Part shown: piece by piece, positions 23,426-31,786 of the stretch
How positions within the stretch are numbered: position 1 is the first letter of the stretch
How the letters are laid out: each line of letters opens with the position of its first letter
Assembly: GCA_910588335.1 (NCBI GenBank)
Contig: CAJUQV010000015.1
Location: 14,632-78,631 of the forward strand
Direction: 5' to 3'
DNA: 64,000 bases
Source of the DNA: an uncultured Ruminiclostridium sp.
Lineage (GTDB): Bacteria; Bacillota; Clostridia; Oscillospirales; Ruminococcaceae
Position numbers and translations under genes: made by a program
The notes under the pieces: model-generated
What the model was told of the DNA's origin: nothing
Databases searched by the model: none
The model's input: the letters and a program-made list of their open reading frames with translations, nothing else

Positions 23426-25492
23426 ATGCATGACAGTTTTAAAGACCTGATGAATATTTCCGCTGAAAGTTCCGACGATTTTTTCAAGAGACTTGTTGAG
23501 GAAATGCCCGGCGGCTTTCTTGTTTACCGGGCGGAAGGAAAAGAAGAAATACTTCGGATAAACAAGGCTGCGCTGAAGATATTCGGCTGCGATGATATGT
23601 GTGAGTTTCAGCAGCTTACCGGCGGTACTTTCCGAGGCATGGTGCATCCCGATGATCTGGAGCGGGTGGAAAACAGTATTTCATATCAGATAGCCAACAG
23701 CGCCAACAATCTGGATTACGTGGAATACAGGATAAGGCAGAAGGACGGTTCAACCCGCTGGGTCACCGACTATGGAAGATACGCTTATCTGGAAAATGTC
23801 GGCGGTATATACTATGTTTTTATTTCCGATGACACCGAGAGAATGAAAAAGCGTATGAGCGATCTTGAGACTGTAAACAGCGAGCTGGTGAAAGTTTCTG
23901 CCAGAGAAAGGCAATACCGGAAGGCCATATTGTACGATGCGATTTTCTTTTTTGAAATAGACCTTACAAATGACAGTTTCATTACAGCTATTACTCATAT
24001 GGAGGATGTACATCCCTTTGACCTGTTCGACTCGGTAAATACGGGGGGAGAGACAAAGTTTTCGGATTTTATTGACTTTTCCTCAAAAGGGCAGAATGAG
24101 CCTGAAGAATATATTCGTTTTTTCGACAGAAACAGACTAATACGCTGCTGCGAAAACGGTCATCTGGAGCAAAGCTATGAGTGTCATGCCGCCGACAACC
24201 TTGGAAGACGCCGGCTGCTGAAATATGTTGCTCTTTTGGGGGAAAGCGCTGACGGAAAAGTTTCCGCTCTTATTATGGCTAAGGACGTTACCTCGCAGGC
24301 GGAAAAACAAAAGCTGCTTCAGATGTCATTAAGACAGGCGCAGGCGGCTAACATTGCAAAAAGCACTTTCCTCTCCAATATGTCCCACGACATAAAGACT
24401 CCGCTTAACGCGATTTTGGGCTTTACGGATCTTATAAAGCTTCATTCGGGCGACAGTGAAGCGGTTGAGGAGTATGCGGAAAAAATAAAACTTTCGGGAA
24501 ATCAGCTTCTTAATATATTAAACGAGGCGCTGGAGGTTACCCGAATGGAATCGGGCAAGGCCGTGCTTGCGGAAACGGAATGCCATCTTATCGACCTTCT
24601 CGCGGAGGTGGAAAAGGCGGTGCTCCCAGAAATGAACGCAAAATCCATACAGTTTATAATAGATAAATCCTGTATAACCCATTTTTCCGTTTACATTGAT
24701 GTGTTGAGAACAAAAGAAATGCTGTGTCAGCTTCTCGATAATGCCGCCAAATATAACAATAATTCGGGAAAAGTAATTCTTACGGTCAGAGAAGAGGTTC
24801 ATTCAGGCGGCTACGGGAAATACAAATTTATTGTGGAGGACAACGGTTTCGGTATTTCCGAGGAATTTATGGAGCGCATATTTGAACCTTTTTCAAGGGA
24901 AAGCAATACTACCAGAAGCGGAGTTGCGGGGAGCGGTCTGGGGCTTGCGGTAGTAAAAAACCTCGTCGACCTTATGGGCGGAACAATATCGGTGGAAAGC
25001 GAGGAGGGAAAGGGCTCAAGGTTTTCGGTTACCTTAGTGCTTAAAAAATTGGAAAAAAATATTCCGATAAGCAAGAAAACGAAGCGAGAGATATCACTTA
25101 AAGGAAAAAGGCTGCTCCTGGCGGAGGACAACAGTATAAACTGTGAAATCGCCGAGGCGCTGCTTACCGAAGAGGGCTTTATAGTGGAAACAGTCGGCGA
25201 TGGGGATCAGGCTGTGGAGGCAGTACTGAAAGCGGGAGCGGGACACTTTGATTTTATACTTATGGATATTCAGATGCCGCGCATGAACGGCTATGAGGCT
25301 ACAATGGCAATAAGGGCGCTTAAGGACAAAAATCTGGCCAATATACCCATAATAGCCCTTTCCGCCAATACCTACGCGGAGGATCAGAAAATGTCCGTAC
25401 AGTCGGGAATGGACGCCCACGCTTCAAAGCCGTTGGATATAATCAAGCTTAAGGATATAATAAAATCGGTTTTTGAACGCAGGGAACAATAA
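23426..25492 (+). CDS. Soluble hybrid histidine kinase (PAS-PAS-HisKA-HATPase-REC)
   Basis: 688 residues, no signal peptide or membrane helix, so a cytosolic sensor. Two PAS-like domains (about 15-140, with HPDDLERVENSIS and WVTDYGRY; and about 160-290), a HisKA domain with the phosphorylated His321 (NMSHDIKTPLNAI), a HATPase domain (about 420-545; N-box DNAAKYN, G-boxes EDNGFGIS and GSGLGLAVVKNL) and a C-terminal receiver (about 565-685; LLLAEDNSIN and FILMDIQMP with the acceptor Asp). A phosphorelay output protein with an HPt domain is not visible here. RBS CGGAGGAAGTTAT before the ATG. The input signal is unknown; no operon partner. Confidence 0.92.
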   Translation: MHDSFKDLMNISAESSDDFFKRLVEEMPGGFLVYRAEGKEEILRINKAALKIFGCDDMCEFQQLTGGTFRGMVHPDDLERVENSISYQIANSANNLDYVEYRIRQKDGSTRWVTDYGRYAYLENVGGIYYVFISDDTERMKKRMSDLETVNSELVKVSARERQYRKAILYDAIFFFEIDLTNDSFITAITHMEDVHPFDLFDSVNTGGETKFSDFIDFSSKGQNEPEEYIRFFDRNRLIRCCENGHLEQSYECHAADNLGRRRLLKYVALLGESADGKVSALIMAKDVTSQAEKQKLLQMSLRQAQAANIAKSTFLSNMSHDIKTPLNAILGFTDLIKLHSGDSEAVEEYAEKIKLSGNQLLNILNEALEVTRMESGKAVLAETECHLIDLLAEVEKAVLPEMNAKSIQFIIDKSCITHFSVYIDVLRTKEMLCQLLDNAAKYNNNSGKVILTVREEVHSGGYGKYKFIVEDNGFGISEEFMERIFEPFSRESNTTRSGVAGSGLGLAVVKNLVDLMGGTISVESEEGKGSRFSVTLVLKKLEKNIPISKKTKREISLKGKRLLLAEDNSINCEIAEALLTEEGFIVETVGDGDQAVEAVLKAGAGHFDFILMDIQMPRMNGYEATMAIRALKDKNLANIPIIALSANTYAEDQKMSVQSGMDAHASKPLDIIKLKDIIKSVFERREQ

Positions 25493-25618
25493 TACGTCCC
25501 TTTTGCCTTTCGTGTTGACGGATAATATTTTCGTCAATTTTACCAATTGAAATCTTGTGTAAAAGCCGGTAAGTATGGTAAAATAAAATCGACAAACCGC
25601 AGCTTGTGAAGGAGTAAT

Positions 25619-26185
25619 ATGAAAAACAAGAATATAGAAAGATGTTCTTGGGCAACAACAGACTTGTATAAAGAATATCATGATATGGAATGGGGAAAAC
25701 CTGTCCATAATGATGACAAATTATTTGAAATGCTGATACTTGAGGGAATGCAGGCCGGGTTATCATGGCTAACAATATTAAATAAAAGAGAAGCTTTTAG
25801 AGAATCGTTTGATCGGTTTGATTGCAAAAAAGTAGCCCTCTATGACGAAGCGAAAATTGATGAATTGATGAAAAATGAAAAAATTGTTCGTAATAGGTTA
25901 AAAATCCAATCGGTAATAACGAACGCACAGCAATATATAAAAATACAGGAAAAATACGGAAGCTTTGATTCCTTTATATGGTCTTATGTCGACAACAACC
26001 CCATTTATAATCATTTCAATTCCGAAGCTGAAATACCTGCAAAGACGCCTCTTTCAGACAAAATCAGTAAAGATTTGAAAAAATACGGTTTTAAGTTTGT
26101 AGGCAGTACAATTATATATGCCTATATGCAGGCAGTGGGAATTGTTAATGACCATGTAAAAGGATGTTATTTGTATAAAAATTGA
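25619..26185 (+). CDS. tag: DNA-3-methyladenine glycosylase I
   Basis: 188 residues, standard Tag length. RCSWAT and YHDMEWGKPVHND at the start and HVKGCY at the end carry the Cys-His/His-Cys zinc ligands; LEGMQAGLSWLTIL and the RNRLKIQSVITNA segment are conserved in the family. It excises 3-methyladenine from alkylated DNA in base-excision repair. Codon use is clearly AT-richer (many AAA, ATA, TAT, AAT) than the adjacent kinase and amidohydrolase genes, which suggests recent acquisition. RBS GTGAAGGAGTAAT before the ATG. Confidence 0.94.
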   Translation: MKNKNIERCSWATTDLYKEYHDMEWGKPVHNDDKLFEMLILEGMQAGLSWLTILNKREAFRESFDRFDCKKVALYDEAKIDELMKNEKIVRNRLKIQSVITNAQQYIKIQEKYGSFDSFIWSYVDNNPIYNHFNSEAEIPAKTPLSDKISKDLKKYGFKFVGSTIIYAYMQAVGIVNDHVKGCYLYKN

Positions 26186-26195
26186 TATTTACCGA

Positions 26196-26231
26196 AAATC
26201 CGCGTATAATTCCTATGAATACAAGCTCTAA
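26196..26231. repeat. Solo right end of a family-C repeat
   Basis: GAAAATCCGCGTATAATTCC followed by TATGAATACAAGCTCTA, matching the right ends of family-C elements (compare 47290-47329). It lies just after tag. Confidence 0.6.
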
Positions 26232-26261
26232 GAAAAAAATTTAAAAAAAGGATCTGATGTT

Positions 26262-27065
26262 TTGAAAATATTTGATGCTCATTGTCACATTTTTCCCGAA
26301 AAAATAGCGGCTAAGGCTTCCGTTAATATCGGTGCGTTTTACGGGCTTCATATGAGCTTTGACGGTTCGGTGAAAACGCTTATGGATCTGTACGGAAAAG
26401 CGGGGGTAGACAAATGTCTGGTACAGTCCGTGGCTACCACTCCCGCGCAGGTTAAGAGCATAAACGATTTTATATCGGAAAGCGTTAAGGAATATCCGGA
26501 GATGTTCGTAGGCTTCTGTTCGCTGCATCCCATGATGGAAAAAAAAGAAATCGAGGCGGAGATAGACAGAGCCATAGGCTTAGGACTTAAAGGAATAAAG
26601 CTTCATCCCGATTTTCAGAAATTCAGGATAGACGAGCGGAAGGCTTATGATATATATGAGCCTGCCGAGGGAAGGCTCCCCATACTGTTTCATACCGGAG
26701 ACAAACGCTATGATTATTCCTCGCCGAAGCACCTCGCCGCGATTCTTAAGGATTTTCCAAAACTAATAGCAATCGGCGCACATTTCGGCGGGTGGAGCGA
26801 ATGGGACGAAGGCAGGAAATATCTTGCCGATAACCCCAACGTTTATGTGGATACCAGCAGCTCGCTTTACGAGGTGTCTCCCGAAAAAGCTCTTGAATAT
26901 ATCAGGGCTTTTACCGCCGACAGGGTAATGTTCGGCACCGACTACCCAATGTGGGATGTGAGAGACGAGCTTGTGAATATGGAAAAGCTTGACCTTACCG
27001 ATGAGGAAAGGGAAAAAATTATGTATAAAACAGCCTGCGGGCTTCTCGGTACTTCGATTGACTGA
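26262..27065 (+). CDS. Metal-dependent amidohydrolase (COG2159, TIM-barrel)
   Basis: 267 residues. The start DAHCHIFPEK contains the H-x-H metal motif; later KLHPDFQ (third His), AHFGGWSEWDE and FGTDYPMW (the metal-binding Asp) follow the amidohydrolase-2 order. Related enzymes act as decarboxylases or hydrolases on small carboxylated or lactone substrates; the substrate here is unknown. TTG start, with AAAGGA about nine bases upstream. Single gene between tag and the HD-GYP sensor. Confidence 0.82.
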   Translation: MKIFDAHCHIFPEKIAAKASVNIGAFYGLHMSFDGSVKTLMDLYGKAGVDKCLVQSVATTPAQVKSINDFISESVKEYPEMFVGFCSLHPMMEKKEIEAEIDRAIGLGLKGIKLHPDFQKFRIDERKAYDIYEPAEGRLPILFHTGDKRYDYSSPKHLAAILKDFPKLIAIGAHFGGWSEWDEGRKYLADNPNVYVDTSSSLYEVSPEKALEYIRAFTADRVMFGTDYPMWDVRDELVNMEKLDLTDEEREKIMYKTACGLLGTSID

Positions 27066-27128
27066 CAAAAACAGTAAAAGCGTGTTCACCGCAATAAAAT
27101 ATTCGTGGGCACGCTTATATTTATGCAA

Positions 27129-27202
27129 GAGCTTGTATTCGTAGGATATATAACGCGTCTTTTAGGTAAATTTTGCTTGAAAATCTACGAAAAAACAAGC
27201 TT
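27129..27202. repeat. Shortened family-C repeat
   Basis: GAGCTTGTATTCGTAGGATA at the left, GCGTCTTTTAGGTAAATTTT in the middle and GAAAATCTACGAAAAAACAA at the right, 74 bp with inverted-repeat ends. It ends 34 bp before the HD-GYP gene and must overlap its promoter region. Confidence 0.7.
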
Positions 27203-27235
27203 AAAAAAATCGGTATGATCACGGGAGAATTGATC

Positions 27236-30205
27236 ATGAAAAAATATCTGATTAAATTTTTGTTATTTTTAGGGGCAGTCTGCGCTTGTTCGGTTCTAAT
27301 ACCCGGTGTATTTGCCGAGGAAGCTTTTACCGAAAGCACCGTAATATACACCTTCGATGACACCAACGGACTTCCGACCGGCGAAGCAAATACCGTGCTC
27401 CAGACAAGAGACGGCTATATTTGGATAGGGAGCTACGGCGGGCTTATCCGTTATGACGGAACAACTTTTCACAATTATTCGGAAAACGGTGTATTCCCCT
27501 CTTCAAGCATAAGATCTCTGTTTCAGGACAGTAAGGGCAGGCTTTGGATAGGTACAAACGATCAGGGAGTATTTTACTTTGAAAAGGGGGAGTTTACAAA
27601 AATAACCCACCCCGACAAGACGAAATTTCTTTCAGTACGATCATTGGCTGAAGGAGATAACGGTGAAATATACGTGGGTGCCACCTCAGGACTAGCGGTG
27701 CTGAATGATGATAATACTTTATTGCAAATAGGCGGGGAACTTTCCTCCACAGTATATAATATCGCAAGGGATAAGAACGGAGTAATCTGGGCTTGTGTGG
27801 ACAGCGGGGCGGTGCTCTTTAAAGAAAAGCAAATTATAGGAAGCTTTGATTCCGACAGCCTTAAGGCTTCCATATACTGCCTTGGAGCGGCGTCCGACGG
27901 CGATATACTTTTGGGTACCAGCGAAAATTATATTTATCGTGTGTCCTTTAACGACGACAAATATGGCGTGGGTTCATATAAGCTTGCCGAATATTCAACC
28001 GGCGAAATAATGACCGACAACTGGGTTGCGGAGGACGAAAACGGCAATATCTGGGTAGCGGCTCAGAACGGACTCGGATATGTTGATTCCGACGGAAACT
28101 GGCACACGGTAAACAGCGAACGCACTGCTTCCTCTCGCGCCGTAAGTTTTGACTATGAGGGAAACGTGTGGGCGGCTTCCAGCAGCTACGGCGTGATACA
28201 TATAGTAGACAGCCTTTTTTCCACTCCGAATTATACCGCGGGAATCTCCGATATTTTCATAAACACCGTTGCCATAGACGATTACGGAAATCACTATCTT
28301 GGTACAGACACCGGCATTATCATACTCGATAAGAATTTCAGTCCTTCTGAAGACGAATCGGTCATGGAGCTTATCGAGGAATTAAAGGACGAAAGGGTAC
28401 GCAATATAACAAAGGACAGCGGCGGAAGACTTTGGATAAGCACTTATTATCATCACGGCCTGCTTGTCTACGATCCTAAAAGCGGGGAAACGGTTGTATT
28501 CAATGAGGAAAACGGCCTTTCGGGAAATCAGACAAGGCTGTCCGTAGAACTGAAAAACGGCGCGATGGCAATAGCCACAAAAAAAGGGGTAAGCATTATT
28601 GAAAACGACAGGGTCGTTAAAACTTATACAAAAGAAAACGGGATAGATTATCCGATAATACTCTGTCTTTGCGAGGGAGATGACGGAACCATTTACGCGG
28701 GAAGCGACGGAGAGGGAATTTATGCCATAAAGGACGATACGGTAACCCATTACGGTTTTGACGAGGGGCTTCCTTCGGGGGTAGTTCTGCGTATGTTGAA
28801 GGACGACAACGGGAACGGTATGTTTATAAGCGCAGGGAACAGTCTTTACTACTGGGATTTCAAAGAGTTCCGACTTTTAGACAGCTACTCAAAGAGTTCC
28901 GGAAGCATATTTGACATTATGCTTAGGGAAAATAAGCTGTGGCTTATGCAAAGCAACGGTATAAATATTGTGGATAAGGATAAGCTTTTGGCGGGTGAGG
29001 ACGCAAAAGTACAAATCTTAGGCGCCTCTTACGGACTTACCGGTACGCTGAACGCCAATACATGGAACACCGAAAAGGACGGCGTGCTGTACTTATGCAC
29101 TTCCGGCGGTCTTTCACTGCTTGATTATTCCGACATGGAGGAGGAAGAAACCGAAATTATCGCCTCTGTAAATCATGTTACTGCCGACGACGCGGTTTAC
29201 AATACTCCCGAACGGGTGGAGCTTGACAGCGGAGTGACAAGACTTACTATTAATTTCGCGGCATTGTCCTATTCGGGGAAAGTCATAAACGTAAGGTACA
29301 GGCTGAAGGGCTTTGACGAAGGCGCCACCGTTCTTTCCAACAAAGAGCCTATGAGCGCCAGTTACACAAATCTTTCGGGGGGAAACTACGAATTTTGTAT
29401 AGAAGTGCTGGATTCGGACGGGGAAAAGGTTATAAATTCGCTTGCTATACCGGTACATAAGAAGCACAGGCTTACGGAGCTTATATGGTTCAGGATTGTA
29501 ATGGCAATACTGATATTGGCCGTTATTATTTCGGCGGCGGTATTGGCGGTGCATTTAAAGACGGCTCATTTCAAAAAGCGGCAGAAGGAGTATAAAAGAA
29601 TTATATGGGAAGCGTTGCGCACCTTTGCCAACGCTATCGACGCCAAGGATAAGTACACCAACGGACATTCTCTGAGGGTGGCCACCTATTCGATGGAAAT
29701 AGCCGGACGGCTGAATCTGTCCGAGGAAGAGCAGGAGAGAATATATAACATTGCGCTTTTGCACGATATCGGAAAAATCGGAATTTCCGACAGGATATTG
29801 AATAAGCCCGGAAGGCTTACAGAGGAAGAGGTGGAAACAGTCAAAAGACATCCTCTTATAGGAGGGGAGATATTGAAGGATTTTACTTCCATACCCGGTA
29901 TATGGGAGGGCGCAAAATATCATCACGAAAGATATGACGGCACCGGATACAACGAAGGGCTTAAGGGAGACGAAATTCCTTATTTTGCCAGAATTATCTG
30001 CGTAGCGGACAGCTATGATACAATGGCGGGCGGCAGACATTATCAAAAGAAAAGGGACAACGATGAGATAAAGGAAGAACTCGGCAGATGCGCGGGAGGA
30101 CAGTTTGACCCGGAAATAGTAAAGGTTATGATTGAGCTTATAGACGAAGGAAAAGTGCCGGTCAGCTTTGAGGATACGGAGATCAGAATGTTTTATGAGG
30201 CGTAA
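27236..30205 (+). CDS. Transmembrane sensor: Reg_prop propellers, Y_Y_Y domain and HD-GYP output
   Basis: 989 residues. Signal peptide (1-28), then about 600 residues of repeated blades of the two-component-regulator-propeller type (GYIWIGSYGGLIRYDG, GRLWIGTNDQGVFYF and similar), a Y_Y_Y domain (about 655-735), one membrane helix (about 750-775) and a C-terminal HD-GYP domain with HDIGKIGI and YHHERYDGTGYNEGL. HD-GYP enzymes hydrolyse cyclic di-GMP; here the GYP triad is GYN but the metal-binding His and Asp residues are present. In Bacteroidetes such propellers sense glycans before a kinase; here the output is a nucleotide-signalling domain instead. Start at 27236 on GGGAGAATTGATC, since the upstream frame is repeat-derived. 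Confidence 0.88.
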   Translation: MKKYLIKFLLFLGAVCACSVLIPGVFAEEAFTESTVIYTFDDTNGLPTGEANTVLQTRDGYIWIGSYGGLIRYDGTTFHNYSENGVFPSSSIRSLFQDSKGRLWIGTNDQGVFYFEKGEFTKITHPDKTKFLSVRSLAEGDNGEIYVGATSGLAVLNDDNTLLQIGGELSSTVYNIARDKNGVIWACVDSGAVLFKEKQIIGSFDSDSLKASIYCLGAASDGDILLGTSENYIYRVSFNDDKYGVGSYKLAEYSTGEIMTDNWVAEDENGNIWVAAQNGLGYVDSDGNWHTVNSERTASSRAVSFDYEGNVWAASSSYGVIHIVDSLFSTPNYTAGISDIFINTVAIDDYGNHYLGTDTGIIILDKNFSPSEDESVMELIEELKDERVRNITKDSGGRLWISTYYHHGLLVYDPKSGETVVFNEENGLSGNQTRLSVELKNGAMAIATKKGVSIIENDRVVKTYTKENGIDYPIILCLCEGDDGTIYAGSDGEGIYAIKDDTVTHYGFDEGLPSGVVLRMLKDDNGNGMFISAGNSLYYWDFKEFRLLDSYSKSSGSIFDIMLRENKLWLMQSNGINIVDKDKLLAGEDAKVQILGASYGLTGTLNANTWNTEKDGVLYLCTSGGLSLLDYSDMEEEETEIIASVNHVTADDAVYNTPERVELDSGVTRLTINFAALSYSGKVINVRYRLKGFDEGATVLSNKEPMSASYTNLSGGNYEFCIEVLDSDGEKVINSLAIPVHKKHRLTELIWFRIVMAILILAVIISAAVLAVHLKTAHFKKRQKEYKRIIWEALRTFANAIDAKDKYTNGHSLRVATYSMEIAGRLNLSEEEQERIYNIALLHDIGKIGISDRILNKPGRLTEEEVETVKRHPLIGGEILKDFTSIPGIWEGAKYHHERYDGTGYNEGLKGDEIPYFARIICVADSYDTMAGGRHYQKKRDNDEIKEELGRCAGGQFDPEIVKVMIELIDEGKVPVSFEDTEIRMFYEA

Positions 30206-30249
30206 TACCGATTATTTACCAATTGTATAATCTGCGCTTTAAAAAAGAA

Positions 30250-30272
30250 AAATCGGCGAAACCGCCGATTTG
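30250..30272. terminator. Bidirectional terminator
   Basis: AAATCGGCG/CGCCGATTT hairpin with A-rich left and T-containing right flank, between the convergent HD-GYP and ECF S genes. Confidence 0.7.
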
Positions 30273-30315
30273 AAAAATATTTTGACTTAAGCAATTATAA
30301 AAAATTTTCGGTTGT

Positions 30316-30924
30316 TTAATTTTTTATGCTCCCGTTTCCGATATTTACCTTCTTTATAAGCTTCACCAAAGGAATTATCAGAAATCCCGCCGCAAAGTTT
30401 CCTATTGCGTGTATTATGTCAAACGGAAGTCCCGCCGCTATCCATGCCAGTGTTTGGTTAAAATCAAGACCGAAAAACAGCGCTTGAACCGGAGCGTACA
30501 TTACGCCGAACAAAAGACCGTGCAGCCCGCAGACTGCCGAATACATAACCGCCGAAACGGGAATCGGCAGCCTTTTCGGCAAAAGCACTGTAACTCCCCA
30601 CAGGATTGTCCATATGTACAGATACGGTATCCACCATACGGCAAAGCCCGCGAAAAGCCCGTTAAGAAATACATAAACGTATAATGGGATCAGTCCTTTT
30701 GTTCTGTATGCCAAAGCGAAAGTCATTGTAAACATTCCCAACAGATGAATGTTGGGTGCCCATTCCATGATTGCCTTTGAACAATACATAAGCGCTCCCA
30801 AAACGGCAAATGCGGTCATTTCATAGGGGGTTAGAAACAGCTTCTTTTCGCCGCCGTTTCCCGCTTCGGATGCGTTTGCGGCAGAGAGATCCGATTGCCT
30901 ATTCCTTGACCCGCGTAAGCTCAT
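30316..30924 (-). CDS. ECF transporter S component, probable corrinoid or cobalt uptake
   Basis: 202 residues with six hydrophobic helices from about 35 to 190. ALGALMYCSKAIMEWAPNIH at helix 1 and FDIIHAIGNFAAGFLI at the end are typical of ECF substrate-binding subunits, which capture a vitamin or metal and dock to a shared EcfA-EcfA'-EcfT module encoded elsewhere. The start at 30924 overlaps the end of the lipoprotein gene by 26 bases (translational coupling). The cobalamin-type riboswitch at the head of this operon points to a cobalamin-related substrate. Start is uncertain: the first 30 residues are not conserved-looking and ATG at M36 is possible. Confidence 0.75.
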   Translation of the reverse strand: MSLRGSRNRQSDLSAANASEAGNGGEKKLFLTPYEMTAFAVLGALMYCSKAIMEWAPNIHLLGMFTMTFALAYRTKGLIPLYVYVFLNGLFAGFAVWWIPYLYIWTILWGVTVLLPKRLPIPVSAVMYSAVCGLHGLLFGVMYAPVQALFFGLDFNQTLAWIAAGLPFDIIHAIGNFAAGFLIIPLVKLIKKVNIGNGSIKN

Positions 30925-31342
30925 AGTGCTCACCGTCGGCAATAGCGGTGGAGTCGGCTCCCTGCATAAGGTATTCGCCGTCTTTGCTTAACGACCAGTA
31001 GCTGCCGTCCTTGTCAAAATCCGCTTCGATACCGTTGACAAACTTGATATACAAGCCGAATTCACTTTCTTCGCCGGATACAAGATCGTTTTCAATAAGC
31101 GCCGCGCCCAGAGTGTCTTCATCGGTATGAATCGTAAAGGTTACGGATTTCTCCTCCGCGGCTACCTCTACTTTCAGCGTAAGCGCTCCCTCTCCAAGCT
31201 CCCGATCTTCCGTATAAAGCGCGCTGTCCCAAACCGAAGCAGACGAATCTCGCTGCGTTCCATCCGCGCCGCATCCCGTGCAGAATACCGAGGATAAGGC
31301 CAGAGCCGCGCCCAGCAAAAGAGCTTTCATTGTTTTTTTCAT
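30899..31342 (-). CDS. DUF4430 (transcobalamin-like C-terminal domain) lipoprotein
   Basis: 147 residues. Signal sequence of a lipoprotein with the Cys at about 24 (SSVFCTGC). Residues about 60-145 fit DUF4430: a short strand, TLGAALIEN, FGLYIKFVNGIEADF, YWSLSKDGEYLMQGADS and a last strand after DGEHYELTR. This domain resembles the C-terminal domain of transcobalamin and intrinsic factor. As a surface-anchored protein next to an ECF S component and behind a cobalamin-type riboswitch, it is a candidate corrinoid-capturing lipoprotein. Binding itself is inferred. RBS GAAAGAAGGTAAACACA before the ATG. Confidence 0.78.
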   Translation of the reverse strand: MKKTMKALLLGAALALSSVFCTGCGADGTQRDSSASVWDSALYTEDRELGEGALTLKVEVAAEEKSVTFTIHTDEDTLGAALIENDLVSGEESEFGLYIKFVNGIEADFDKDGSYWSLSKDGEYLMQGADSTAIADGEHYELTRVKE

Positions 31343-31385
31343 TGTGTTTACCTTCTTTCCGTTATAATAATAACAAAAAGAACAA

Positions 31386-31600
31386 AGCGTCAGGATCTCT
31401 CCGCACAGGAAAACCCGATCCGCCCGAGAGTCCTGCCGCGACTCGCGGTATGGCGGGCATTCCGGCTTGTGATGATTCCCGTATTTATATTTAAACGGAA
31501 TCTCATATACGGCAATGGCTGTTGCCGCGGATTTGCACCGCGTTCCCCCGCCGCCTCCCGTGGCGTCCTGCGCCGCGCTCAGCAGAAAAAACAGTGAAGT
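31386..31600 (-). promoter_or_regulatory. Cobalamin-class riboswitch with terminator
   Basis: On the minus strand: GGGGGAACGCGGTGCAAATC then CGCGGCAACAGCC (31511-31550), matching the GGTG-AA-TCC-GCGG-GCCACTG core, and CAAGCCGGAATGCCCGCC (31451-31470), matching the B12 box AAGTCAGGAYACCTGCC. Downstream, CAGGACTCTC pairs with GAGAGATCCTG (31391-31435), followed by a T-rich run, as a terminator. It precedes the DUF4430-ECF operon. The remaining gap to 31786 holds an inverted repeat GTCCTAAAAT/ATTTTAGGAC at about 31645-31703. Confidence 0.82.
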
Positions 31601-31786
31601 TGTTTTTTGTATACCGTGTTTATTCGTTTTTGTTTAAAGGTATGTCCTAAAATCAAGGAACATATTCTTACAGGAATAAGTTCAAATTGCATATTTTAGG
31701 ACAACCCGTAGTATGATACCATTTTTTTAGAAATATGTCAAGCAATTATTTTACAGGGATAATATATTGAAAGGAAACATTCGAGA

